This document shows positions 35,738-47,624 of a stretch of DNA of 64,000 bases, piece by piece. The notes under the pieces were generated by a model. That model was given only the letters and a program-made list of their open reading frames with translations, had not been told where the DNA came from and did no database searches. The position numbers and the translations under genes are program-made. Source of the DNA: Ligustrum vulgare (taxonomy: Eukaryota > Streptophyta > Magnoliopsida > Lamiales > Oleaceae); NCBI GenBank assembly GCA_963555705.1, contig OY743169.1:7068014-7132013 (forward strand), read 5' to 3'. How positions within the stretch are numbered: the stretch's first letter is position 1; the number at the start of each line of letters is the position of its first letter.

Positions 35738-36884
35738 ACATTATTTTCTAATTATTGAACCTTACAAAAAATTATAGCTGTTTAAAATTATTAATTAATA
35801 ATGTATTTCATATTCAATGAATTTTTCTTTTCTTTTCGTTTGGTTGGCTTTATGGGATCAAAACAACGTCGTAATAGCAAGATATTTATATCAATATGAA
35901 GTTCTTACATAATATTTTATTACATTATTTTCAAATTATAAAACTGTCAGTTGTAACAAAAATTATAACAATTTAAAATAATCACTTAAAACTATATTTT
36001 TCATTTCTTTTTTCACGATTCTACTTTTTTCTAACATGCACTTTAGACAAAACTAAATTTTTAATGCACCTTTTCGACAAGCTCATAAACAAATACAAAA
36101 TTATATTTTCAAAATTATATATAAACTTTTCGAATAAGACAAACACGAATCCAAAAATAACCACAAACATTTTTAAAATTCTTATTACTGATCTTTAAGA
36201 ATCTATTTTTCGATTCTCCTTTTACGGGTTAACTTTTGTCCCATTTTTAAAATTAACTATCTTGATTAATACAGATCCTGCAAAGAATTAAAAAGTTGTT
36301 TGACAAACTTGTGGTGTTCAAAATTACTGTATGCTTAGAGACAACAATTTGATGCATCAATTCAGAGTAAGCATTATATAAATTTTATACTTTTAATTAT
36401 CTACCATAATTTCATCATTAAGAAGTAAGAAACACATGCTATGAATTTCAATTTTTTATAGATGAATTGAATTAACTTATTTTTATCCGCTGTGATATCG
36501 ATATGATTTTCATTAAGTTTTGAAATTTCGATTAATTGAATATGTTATCCTTCGATTTTGCAAATTAGAAATACCAGTAGCGGTAACATTAGTAAATCTC
36601 AATTATCGACATTATTTTATACACAATTCTTATCGCATTCCGTGCAGCGCACGGGCAGCACTAGCGTGCACACACACATATATATAAAAAGAAAAGATGA
36701 CCAGTGAAGATATTTTGTTGAGCACATGAAAATTACATCCAACAGCAGTTTGCAGCAATAATAGTTCCTCTAAAAAATTCAAGGTTTGAACTCAAAACTG
36801 AGTGTGTACATTTTGCTAGTTAATCTAAAAAAATAAAGTGTGACACGACGCGACAACCTGTGTAGGAAATGGCAAACGGGGCAT

Positions 36885-39800
36885 TTAATGCTCGAGCCAG
36901 TAGTTACGTAACTGAGACATATGTAACAGTATCTCGTCTCGACCCTGATTTGTGACACTGCTGGTCATAATCCAAGGTGGTGCTGTGTGGAAGAAGTCGC
37001 GTATCAACTCTTGAAAGACTAGTACGTTTTCTTCAGGTCTTTTTCCTCCGTTCTTTTTCCTTTTCCGCTTATCACACTTGGTGAAAATTAAAGTCATAGG
37101 AATCTAAACCAGTGGGAGAAAAATGACATCAGTATCCAAGGAAGAAAAGAGCTTTCAAGTCCAGGGAAAAAAAAAAGGATATAACAATTTAAAACAATGC
37201 ATATTATCAAATGTGAAAGGATAATCACTTAGTCAGACAACAAAACAATGGCATGGATATTTTCGATTAAAAAATAAAAAAGAAAGAAACAAATAGGCAT
37301 GGTTTATACTTTATAGCACATTTGGCTAAGCTCAAAATGGTTCACGTATAAATAAGAACATTTCAAACTTGGTAATTTACTTATTTTGAAAAGGCAAGTG
37401 TTACTTTCAAATAAGTAATAACTTGGAATCAGAAAGCTATTTAAAATTAATTTTGCTTAAGAGTAGCCAAACATGCTAACGCCATCTTAAATTTTGTTTA
37501 TGAATAAACAATAGGCAGGCATTCAAGAGATATCCCATCTTAATTGCTTCAGATTGTTTGCTAGCTCGGTCAACAAAACGACGTGATTAAAGAAACATTA
37601 CATAGCATTTCTAAGAAGCAAAAGAAAAAAAATATATATATTACTCGCCTGGTTTTGGCCCAACCAGCTTGCATACTCAAGATCAATCTTTTTTGCAGGA
37701 ATGCTAGCATCAATTAGAAGGAATACAGAGACGAGAGTAGGCCGGTTTAAGAAATAGTTTTTCGTGAACTTGGCCCAATCTGTCCGAATCTCATGTGGTG
37801 CAACTGCATACCTATTCAATTCCCAGAAATAATAAAATCCTTACAATTAATATGATTGGAAGCAAACAAGGTAGTCGAATTACATAAAACATGATTTCTG
37901 TCAGAAGTATCTGATATCAAATAATAATTTATAATAGAAACTTCATAAAATTATTCGTGCAAAGATGAAAAAAGGTCTTTCAGCATCAGGCAGCAAAAAA
38001 ATAATAATAATAATAATACACACACACACACACCAGATGTGAACGATAAAAGAGGTCATTTATCACCCAAATAGTAAATAGTAAAATTGTTTAGTCCTAT
38101 CTAATAAAAATAACCATTCCCTGCAGATAGATTTCGGCAAATCTAAATCAAGAAGTCAATTCACAACGAATACGAAATAAACATGGTATGAAAGTCGCAC
38201 TCTGTTCATACGTTTCAATGCTCCCATTGTGTTGAATTGTTTCTAGAGAAACTTGATTTTTATTAAGGAAGTGTATTAATATAATGTAAATAACTCAATT
38301 TATGCAGATAGTATCTAGTTTTCTTTTTTCAATGAGAACTCATGCATCCGGTTGAACTCAAACAAAGTCGGCTGCAAGTGTTTAAAGTCAAGTCAATACC
38401 CATAGCCAGGCAAATCCACAAGGTACCAGCTATCATTGATGAGAAAATGGTTGATGCACTGTGTCTTCCCTGAAAATAGAAACACCATAAAGACTTTATT
38501 TTCGTAAGTAAATTCATTTGCATGGAGAACAATGCATCAGCAAAAAACTTTATTTCCTACGTTTGAGATACTTCACACTTACTTTAAGACTTTTAAGTAC
38601 TTCAAAAGTGTTCAAATGAATTAATTTGAGTAAACATAACTTCATATATCTACTTAAATGAAAAATATAGCATTTGAATTCTATTAAGGACCTGTTTGAT
38701 GAGAATTTTTTGAGAATGGATTTTGTGAAATTGATTTAAAAGTAGGAAAAAAATTGTGAGTCCACATGCAAAATTATTTCACTGGAGAAAGTGCAGTTAA
38801 AAATGAGTGATTAATGCCCTGTTCGGATAGATTATAAACCAAATTTTGGGTTTTTTTGCAGAGTTCGAGGTAAATCTAGGGTTAAAAATTGGAGAGAGAA
38901 TATATGTGTGTTTAAAAAGTTGTATTGGAAATTGGAGGGATTATAAACCAAAAAAAACTAAACTTACCGAACGGAGGCTAAAGAGTATATACCAAACAGG
39001 GGTTAAATGTAAATAAACATAGTCACTTGTGGAGATTACATGGTAGTGAATTTCAGTCACGGGGCATAATTTCTTTTTTTTATTATATATTCAACTCAAT
39101 TTATCAGCACTAAACCATCCTGATTAAACCATTTATAACTTGAAAAATCACCAATGTGTAACAAAACTACTTAATGTTCTTCTCAATCTTTGATATATCA
39201 GCCCCTTCCATCCTAAATATTAATGATAATGCTACTACCATTCTTGGCAAAGATATGATTCCAGTTTGCTACAACCATTCCTTCCTATGTACTTTTCGCA
39301 TTTCCTCAATATATATTTCTTGAAGCACAATAAACCAACTGCCAAAAAATAAAAAGGGACTATTCTTATTCAATTTCTTTTAATTAGCCAGAGTTCCCCA
39401 TACCTTCACAAAATTAAAACTACAATCCTACCTTTTCACCATATTTTACTGAGAAAGATAAATGATTCCAACAATAAACTAGCATTTTTCAACCCTCTTA
39501 TTTGAGAAAGGCTTTTCAAATGTGGGGGTATGGGGAGGGTCAAAGGGGATGATCCCTTCCCTATACTCCCACCCCCCTAAAGGTCCTGAAAAGTTCTTGT
39601 AGTTCGGTGAAATGAGTTTTCAACTAGAAGTATTACTTATGCAAATAGATGACCGAAATGCATGCTAAACATCTGAATCATTATGATCATGAACTCTTGA
39701 ATATGTAATAGTTAGGTAATTCGAAATCCAAGAAACCAATCACAGGCTTTAAGCTTTATCTTGGTATTGCACCAACTCCCGCCAGAAAAAAAAAAAGGTT

Positions 39801-40546
39801 CCTTCCCAATTATTTGATCAAATTCAAACACAAATCCATTGAAACCGTGGTAACAAAAATTCCATCCTTTTGCACTCAAAGCAATCCAAAACCATTCACA
39901 ATCTCTGCAAAATACCCAAACAACTAAATCTCCATTCATATAGCACTACTAACAACAAAAACAACAGTACAAACTCATGTTAGATGCATACACGTACACA
40001 AATATGTGATATACTTATAATGTATTATGTATATAGTATACCAGGCTTCTTGGAGGTGAGCGCCAGGCGTTTGCGCCTGACAAGCGAGTTAAGCAGAGAC
40101 GATTTCCCCACATTGGACCGTCCCACGAGAGCGAATTCCGGGAGCCCATTCGAGGGGCAGTCCTCAGTGGTCACACTGCTCTTCACAAACTCCGCATTCA
40201 CCACTTCAGCACCACCTCCAGCATACTTGCTCAGCACAATATTCGAGCCCTTCAAGATTCTTGCATTCGAAACCCCATTCTCTAGCGCTGAAACCTCCGT
40301 TTCCGGCGGTACAAACAGCTTTTCAAGAGACAATTGTAAGTTTTCTCCGGGCGTTGATTGACTGGTACTTGTTGAGAAGTGAGAAAGGGATGCAGGACCT
40401 GTTTTTGATATGGGTATGGATACCGGGTTTGGACTGGATAACAGGGTAGAGGTGATTAAATAAAGTCTTTTGGGTTGGCGGGTTGTGAGGTGCGAAATGG
40501 GTATGTGCAAAAAATTGAGCCTTGGAAGTTGATGGATTATAAACAT
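36885..40546 (-). CDS. engB: Organelle-targeted EngB/YihA-type GTP-binding protein
   Basis: TrmE-Era-EngA-EngB-Septin GTPase of 318 residues; bacterial EngB acts in ribosome large-subunit assembly. Exons: 40042-40546, 38400-38469, 37649-37811 and 36885-37103; phases match. P-loop GRSNVGKSS (142-150); T171 of the GKT switch; DLPG (187-190) followed by YGYA; TKCD (254-257) as the guanine-specificity motif; TSSVT (293-297) as G5. The roughly 130-residue N-terminal extension starts [12 protein letters not shown], is rich in S/T/R and poor in acid at first, and suits a mitochondrial or plastid transit peptide. Intron 3 appears to begin with GC (CAG|GCGAGT) because no GT keeps the frame. Close relatives include Arabidopsis At5g11480 and EMB2001 (At2g22870). 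Confidence 0.95.
38816..38986. mobile_element. MITE in an EngB intron
   Basis: Starts GCCCTGTTCGGATAGATTATAAACC and ends CCGAACGGAGGC, imperfect inverted termini. It is flanked by TAAT/TAAA, so a TAA target is plausible (Tourist-like). The remaining intron DNA between 38470 and 40041 shows no gene. Confidence 0.55.
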
Positions 40547-40880
40547 TTCTCAGAAATTATCTTCTCTCCGTGCGTGAAGTTGTACCCTCAATGAGAAACG
40601 TTGGTGAATGGTGCCGTGAAAGAGGGGGAATAGATATTTCTGGAGGAAATAACAATGAGACCCCTAAACTATTATCTTGTGTCAAATATTACTATTTAAA
40701 TATGAAAATCTACAATATTAACTCTCTAAGTACGACCAGTTGAGTAGTGCTTTTTTATTTTATTTTTTTAATTTTTTTAGGGAATTTGACAAACTTTATA
40801 CATCTCATGGTCCTTAAATTAGGAGTATGGATGTCAAATGTCGTTAATGTTGAATAAGAAAGGACATGATTATACTAACA
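40547..40880 (-). promoter_or_regulatory. EngB 5' region
   Basis: 334 bp between the EngB start codon and the Helitron insertion. No unmistakable TATA box or motif was assigned. Confidence 0.35.
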
Positions 40881-41019
40881 CTAGTTGAATTTACGTGCGT
40901 TGCACGAAACAATTTATATATGTATTTATTCGCGTGGGATTAGTACTTAAAAAAATTATTATTTGCGAGTATATATTAAGTAACATGAATGTTGGATTAT
41001 AATCTATTGTTTCAATTTG

Positions 41020-42075
41020 ATGTGAGCACTTCACACAAGAAAAATCTGCATTGTAACCCATTCATAATTAACACTTCCATAATCATGAGTTGGTGCACAA
41101 AAGAACCTGTTCACAGAGTTTTTTGCTTACCAGGGTTTTGGCAACAAGAAGAATTCTAAAATGAAAACTTCACATAAACATAATACTAAAGTTTTACAAA
41201 CATAGCAATTGAACTAAAAATAATCAGTAGTGTTGACCACAAAATCCGGCTGGACCTTAGACCAACACGTCTCAGCTCCTCCCTCTTGAACACGTGGATC
41301 TCCTGCGCACTGTGACAAACAATCAGCTTGCAAAGGGGGCCGAGGTGGCTCCCGTTTGCACTCCGATGCCAAAGTCAGCGGCCATGTTTAGCAAATATAA
41401 TTTGAGTGCGGAAAATATAAGTGCGTAAAAGAGAGAAAAGGTAGTGAGAGTATGAAATTGCTAACCCCTTTCTTGGAGGCAAGTGTGCTCTATTTATAGA
41501 AGGATTCGTTGCCCTGGATTGTGACACGTGGCGAACTTTTACACGTGTATTCACCCTAGCTCTTGAAGGGGATAACCTTGCTTTTTGACCGTAATCATTG
41601 CTACATTTCATAGGGGATGGACGTCTGTCACATCTTGGTAAAGGCAGTGTCAGATCTCTGACTTCATCCCTTGTCCCATCCTTGCATCCGAGGCGCTACC
41701 ATAAACACCTCGGCTAAGCATAAAGTGAATCTGCTAGACACAAACTAGTTCGGCCAGAGGGGCTCGTATGTCATTCCACCTCGGCCATTGGCCCAGGTGT
41801 GATATCTTGAACTTCTAATCATGGGCTAAAGTTCGTGTACCCTCATTGGGCCTTCACTGGTGGCCCAACGCGTCATATTTTGGGTACGATCTCAACAAGT
41901 AGCATGCAGTGTAAAGCACTTCATAGAAGAAAAATCAGGATTGCAATCCATTCACAATTAACATTTACATAATCATGAGCTGGTCCACAAGAGGAGTAGT
42001 TCACAGAGAGTTTTACAAAACAGACATATGGTAACCAGGGAAATTTTAAAATGAAAACTTGACATAAATATAAAT
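41020..42075. repeat. About 190-bp duplicated segment flanking the solo LTR
   Basis: 41020-41215 and 41903-42075 are diverged copies: both carry 'aagaaaaatc..gattg/gcattg', 'ataatcatgag' and 'aaaatgaaaactt'. They probably form a tandem duplication at the Helitron 3' side into whose junction the LTR element inserted. Confidence 0.65.
41231..41897 (-). mobile_element. Solo LTR with 5-bp target duplication
   Basis: 667 bp starting TGTTGACCAC and ending GATCTCAACA, flanked by AGTAG on both sides (41226-41230 and 41898-41902). A TATAAATAG on the minus strand near 41490 suggests the LTR reads leftwards. No internal retrotransposon sequence is present, so it arose by LTR-LTR recombination. Confidence 0.88.
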
Positions 42076-42197
42076 CCAATTCAGATGTTCAAACTGGTGA
42101 TTTTTCATCATCATTTAAATACAGCACCAGTGGCAATCAAAAGATCAAAAATATATTGTTCATAATACAAAAGAAAAAGAGTCTTGCCCAAGAAATT

Positions 42198-43712
42198 CTA
42201 ATCAAGTTTATCAGTCGATTTCTTTTTTGTTGGAAACATTGCAACATCAAGTGAGAATAAAGTCCTTTTAGCTGGAGGCGATGATGAAGAATGACCAATA
42301 GTAGTGACGCATCAGGTGTGTTTGGAACTACTGAAGAGCTATCAACAGTTGTCACTATATGAGATTGCTTGAACTTACTTGGGACATATTCTTCAAGGGA
42401 AACAACTTCAAATTTTTAAACAGGCTGGGAAGTTGTCACTTGTGCCTTTCCACGATCACCTGTACTGTGTGACATTGGAATCACTTTTATGTAGAAAATG
42501 TACTGATCTTCAATTTTCAGCCTTATTTTTTCCATCATTGATTCTCTGTAAAAAATGATTTGAAGTCATAAGTGTAAATATTTGTAGACAGTAAGTGATT
42601 GTCATCATATAAAAAATGGCATGATCATAAAGAAGGTGCTGACCCCTTTAGAAATTCCCATCAATTTAAAAGCTGAGCATTGTAGATAATCTTCTGCTAT
42701 TTCTCCCATGACTGAGGCTAGTAAAGTTCCAGTCTCATCCTCTATACGAATTTCGGCTCTTGCTCTAATGAAAAAATAATAAGGATCAATTGAAATGGAA
42801 GATGTGTGGTTAAAAAGGAAGAATGTTATTAAGTTATAGTAGGAAAATGATGACTGTATTGAAAAAAACAATAGGAGTATTATCTTCTATGAGTATATAA
42901 CTAAGGTTTATATAAATTGACGAGAGAGAAACCTGGGGATTGCTGTTACATTAGTTGTGTTACAATAGAGGAAATCATAGTTTTATCCGACGGTCATGGC
43001 ACAAGAAGATCTAAAACAAAGGTTACAACTCATGTACCAAAATGGAGAGGTATTCATGTTCACTGTTGCTCAACCTTTAACCCAAAACTAAGTTTGATGA
43101 AACTGCAACAAAATGTATTGATTAATTCATATCATATCATAGATAAATAATGTATTGCTTCAGGAATAAAAATTGATACAGCTGTGGTATATAAATAACT
43201 TCAGAGAATTTGAAGAAGTCATTTATGGGGAATAAAAGTTTACTGTAAAAGTTCGAACAGCATTAGTAATGACCCAAATATATTAGCTGAAATATGTGTT
43301 AAGCTTGTATATTGATTAGAAAATAATTATGTTTTTCTTATATCTTATAATACATAAAATGCAATATTTTGTTCCAACGATAAAAAATGGAGGGGGGGGG
43401 GGGGGAATTAACCTAATATATTTAAATTTTTTAAAAAATAGTAAGAATGAAAAACAAAATGTTTTCTTTTTTAATTTTTTTTTTTTTTTTTTTGCTATTA
43501 TAATAACTTATGTTTTTTTTAAAGAAGACATTAATTTCATAAGGAAGAATATGTGTAATGAGATATATAAAAATGTGTATAAATAAAAGTTTATATATAC
43601 TTACTCTTTGTCCATCAATACTATATCTTGCACAGTAGTAAGGTTTCCAACTTTTGTGTAAAATGGTCTCTTTGATTTCACATCAAGTACAATTGCAATA
43701 TAACCTAAAAAA
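42198..43712 (-). pseudogene. RPA70-like single-strand DNA-binding protein pseudogene (Helitron-borne)
   Basis: Minus-strand pieces in RPA1 C-terminal order. 43606-43712: GYIAIVLDVKSKRPFY and VQDIVLMDKE. About 42905-43070: WYMSCNLC ... YCNTTNVTAIPRF, a decayed zinc-ribbon of the third OB fold. 42645-42766: ARAEIRIEDETGTLLASVMG. 42198-42546: IRLKIEDQYIFYIKV, then a basic tail (SPPAKRTL, FPTKKKSTDKLD) with stop at 42198-42200. An in-frame TAA after TTSQPV, a frameshift near 42280 and further stops show it is dead. RPA-like genes are a usual cargo of plant Helitrons. Confidence 0.8.
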
Positions 43713-44803
43713 AAATGACAAAACATTGACCATCAATTAATGATGTATATGTGTAACTATACAAATGTGTTCTGTTTTCATAAATATACAATAATAGAAT
43801 AATAATAACAATATATAATAACAGTATAAGTTATAATAATAATAAAATAGATAGAAGAATATGGAAAAAGTCTTTAATGAAGAGTGTATATATAATGAAA
43901 ACTGTTTTCTTATCTTATGACATAAAGAATATGATATATATGTCTGTAAGATTTTTAGTTGATTGAATATATATGGATATTAATAAATAAAGTTATGTGA
44001 AAAAAATAATAATTTACAAGTTTAGATAGTCTGAATGTATACTGTATACTGTGCAACACACAACTTCACTTGGGAATACTATTACTGCCCTTCTGTTGCA
44101 AGAGCATAAACATCTTCACTTGTTCTCATTTAGTTCATATATATATATTTGCCTTAATATCATACAATGAATCTTTACCACACCTGAATAAATATAAATC
44201 AACCTTAAATTTATATTACATAAAAAGTAAAAAGTAATTAACAATATATATAACGAGAGAGATTTGATCTCACGAGCAATAGTACTTGGACTATGCTAAG
44301 CAACCCGTCAGCGTCGCTTAGAAGTTAGAAGATTAAATCTTCCTTCCTCTAAATCATAAGTGCAGGTTTACATTAAAGACCAAACTTCCTTTGGTTCTCA
44401 CTATACATACGCCTGTACAATTTAGCAAGGCGAGCTCTTTTCCATCAATGCTATCGTAGGTCCTGGTTATTTACAAGTTCAATTCAATAGTTTCATATTT
44501 TCACAATTACACATTATTGAGTGTCTCTGTTACCATTGCCAGAGTACTGCAGCATGCTATATTTTCCCTGGAAAAATTGATTCCACATTTAATCCTAGAG
44601 CAAAACCAAAATCTATGTGTACTTTAATTGAAATGAGAAAACAAATCTTCTAAAATATTAATACTACTTGAGTGTCTCTATACTCTTTATTCACCTTCTT
44701 GGCAATTAAAAATATTACAGACCAGCAGCAAGGCAGCATAGTTTCCAAGATAGAGAATAATAATGACACTGATGCAAAGTAAACAAACACATCTTTCAGT
44801 TAC

Positions 44804-45304
<501 letters not shown>

Positions 45305-46000
45305 CTCTATATCATGGCAAAAAGATGAAAAAAATAAATAAAGAGAAGAGAAGAAAAACACAGTAATACATTTTTCGGGAAAACCCTTTTTGCTGATAAA
45401 CTCATAACCAGGTAAAATAAATAAATAAAAAGATCTACACAAGAAAACAAACGAAAAAACCAAGATCAACAAAGAATGACTGTCGACGAGGACAAAGGAC
45501 GAAAATCATAACCCTAAACCAGAGGGAAAACACAGATCCTGACCAAAAAGCTAAAAATAAATAAACGATAAAAAAATCTAACCATCGACGGCAAGAAACG
45601 ACGGACGTAGCACTCCCACACACGAACGACCTGCAACCGCGACTGCATCAGGAGGGGGGGAATCGGGGGAAAAAACACACAAATATATACACAAACGGTA
45701 AAAAAAATACAGAGATCTACATAGAAAACAAAAGATGAAAAAATACGAACCTTTGATGATATCGGTATACGACGGGCGTGGTAAACCTAGTAGAAGAAGC
45801 CTCTTGAAGAGAAGAAAACTCTCGAACAGAGAGAGAGAGACAGAAAAGGCAAGAGAGAGAAATGGAGGAGAGTGTGCATCTGTATGGCTGTATATGGAAA
45901 AAAAAAAAGGAAAATCGGAGGAAAAGTGGAAAACAAAGGACAAATACCAAATACCGAAGGAAAGAAAATAAAGGCTGGAAAAACGCGTTTCAGTCCACAA
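45305..46000 (-). other. Captured RPL7 leader and upstream DNA
   Basis: Purine/pyrimidine-biased DNA upstream of the RPL7 ATG, with probable 5' UTR introns and a GA-repeat near 45830. It probably comes from the donor RPL7 gene's leader and promoter, carried inside Helitron E. Promoter activity is unknown. Confidence 0.45.
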
Positions 46001-46064
46001 CTGAAGTCGCTATTTTTCGTCCTGGAACAGTAATTTTACAACTTGATTTTATATATAGTAGGGA

Positions 46065-46549
46065 TATTCGGTAATTTTTAATTTAAAATTATTTTTTATC
46101 TTCTATTAGAACTGAAAAGATCGAAATAATTCATGCTCTTACTCAAGTGAAGACATTATATTTATTCTTTATTTTATTCGGAAAAGTGATATACTAGTTT
46201 ATCTATAGATCTCGAATCATAAATTACTACATGTTAGTTTACTACACTAACATTCTCTTGATTTTGATATAAATAATTTGATTCTTGATCATTTTTTTAA
46301 TCAAAATATCATTGAATTATTATGATTACGACTTTATTGAGATTATTTGACTAGTAGTTTATAAAATTTCATTTATGATAAACATTATACATAATGTTAA
46401 GTACAAGTATTATTACTTTTAAAATGAGTAAGACAAAAAAGGAAGGAAGAAAGAAATAAATGACTTTTTAAATGGGAAAAAAGAAGTGAGGTTTTTTTAC
46501 ACTATAATATATACACATGGTCATTTTAAAAAGTTGGGGTGGAATGTAA
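46065..46549. other. AT-rich intergenic DNA; nothing else seen
   Basis: No coding, RNA or clear repeat signal between Helitron E and the Harbinger-like element. Confidence 0.5.
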
Positions 46550-47401
46550 GCCCTGTTCTCTTTACTGTTTTGAGGTCGTTTTCTGTTTTTATTTTCGAAA
46601 ACGCTAAAAACGCGTTTTCTTTACCATTTTCGAAAACGTATTTTGGAAAACAAAAAAAAATTTGTACACAAAACGGAAAACGCCCGAAATATCGTTTTGG
46701 GCGTTTTGTGTGTATTTCGACAAAAAATGTCCAAAACGCGAAAAACGTGTTTTGGGAATTTTTTTTTTTTATAGAATTATCTTAACTTAGAACTAAACTT
46801 AATATAAAGTTTTTATTTTTTTTAGAATTATCCTAACTTGGAACTAAGCCTAAATAAAGATTTTTTTTTTTTTTTTTTTTTTTTTTGAAAATTATCCTAA
46901 CTTGGAACTTAGTTTAAATAAAGTTTTATTGAATTCAATATCAACATTACAAAAAAAAAAAATTAAATGAGAATTCTTGTTATTATATTTCAAAAAATGT
47001 AATGATAAATGGATTCTGGTGGTTTTGAAAGAACTTGCATTTTCTGGATTTTAATAGAAGTAGAGCTTTCTCAAGTCCCGAACTTGACCAAACTGTGTTA
47101 ATATAGACTCTTAATGCTCACATTAGTGTGTTGCATGTAACCATATTTTTAGTGTATTGTGAAAGAAAATTTGAATTGGAGTTAGTAGTATTCTGCAAGC
47201 AAATTAATTAAAAATAGTTTAAATAGTGTTCTGCAAAATTTCAAACAGAACGAGTTTTCCAGCTTTTCATTTTCAAAAACAGTTTTTAGAAATGACAAAT
47301 CAAACGCGTTTTCAGCAAATTTGAAAACAAAAATGAAAACATAAAACACAAAACATTTTCGAAAATGAAAATACAAAATAAAATACAAACAGAACGCCAC
47401 C
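46550..47401. mobile_element. Harbinger-like non-autonomous element, copy 3
   Basis: Starts GCCCTGTTCTCTTTACTG and ends GAACGCCACC with TAA on both sides (46547-46549 and 47402-47404). The interior matches the copy at 9236-10260 ('atcctaacttggaactaag', poly-T runs, 'gttttattgaattcaatatcaac'). It lies about 220 bp upstream of the AP-4 beta start codon. Confidence 0.7.
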
Positions 47402-47624
47402 TAATATTTTACAAAATTAGAGGGATGGACGGTGCAATTAATTAACGGAATAAAAAAATCATACGGAAGAGGAGGAGAACAGAAAATCAAGAGTTCTGCT
47501 AATAGTATGAATTAAAAGTGCAGTGGAAGAGACCCATTTCAGTAGAGGTCCCCTTGCTAACCACTGAATTTTTTATACAATCATACAAATCAATCAGTTG
47601 GAATTTGTGTTCGATCGAGAAGAA

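Larger units (their letters stand above)
25880..36664 (+). mobile_element. Helitron-like element D, split by the Tat retrotransposon
   Basis: 5' end A|TCTAACATAATATATAAGAG (25880). 3' end: hairpin CCGTGC-AGC-GCACGG followed by GCAGCA-CTAG (36661-36664). The base after CTAG is C instead of the expected T. Four copies of 'GTCGTAATAGYAA' with similar flanks lie at about 25988, 26150, 26370 and 35869. The repeat series continues across the 9308-bp retrotransposon, so both flanks are one older element of about 1.47 kb. No coding was found. Confidence 0.6.

Noticed and set aside
43329..43586. 85-residue frame containing a poly-Gly run
   Set aside because: Translates G- and T-homopolymers inside Helitron E; not a gene.
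44290..44800. Possible further RPL7 exons downstream of exon 3
   Set aside because: None of the expected IFNGVF or later RPL7 motifs appears on the minus strand; the copy looks truncated.
45578..46000. 140-residue minus-strand frame upstream of RPL7
   Set aside because: Phe/Ser/Leu-rich translation of pyrimidine-rich leader DNA; no family resemblance.
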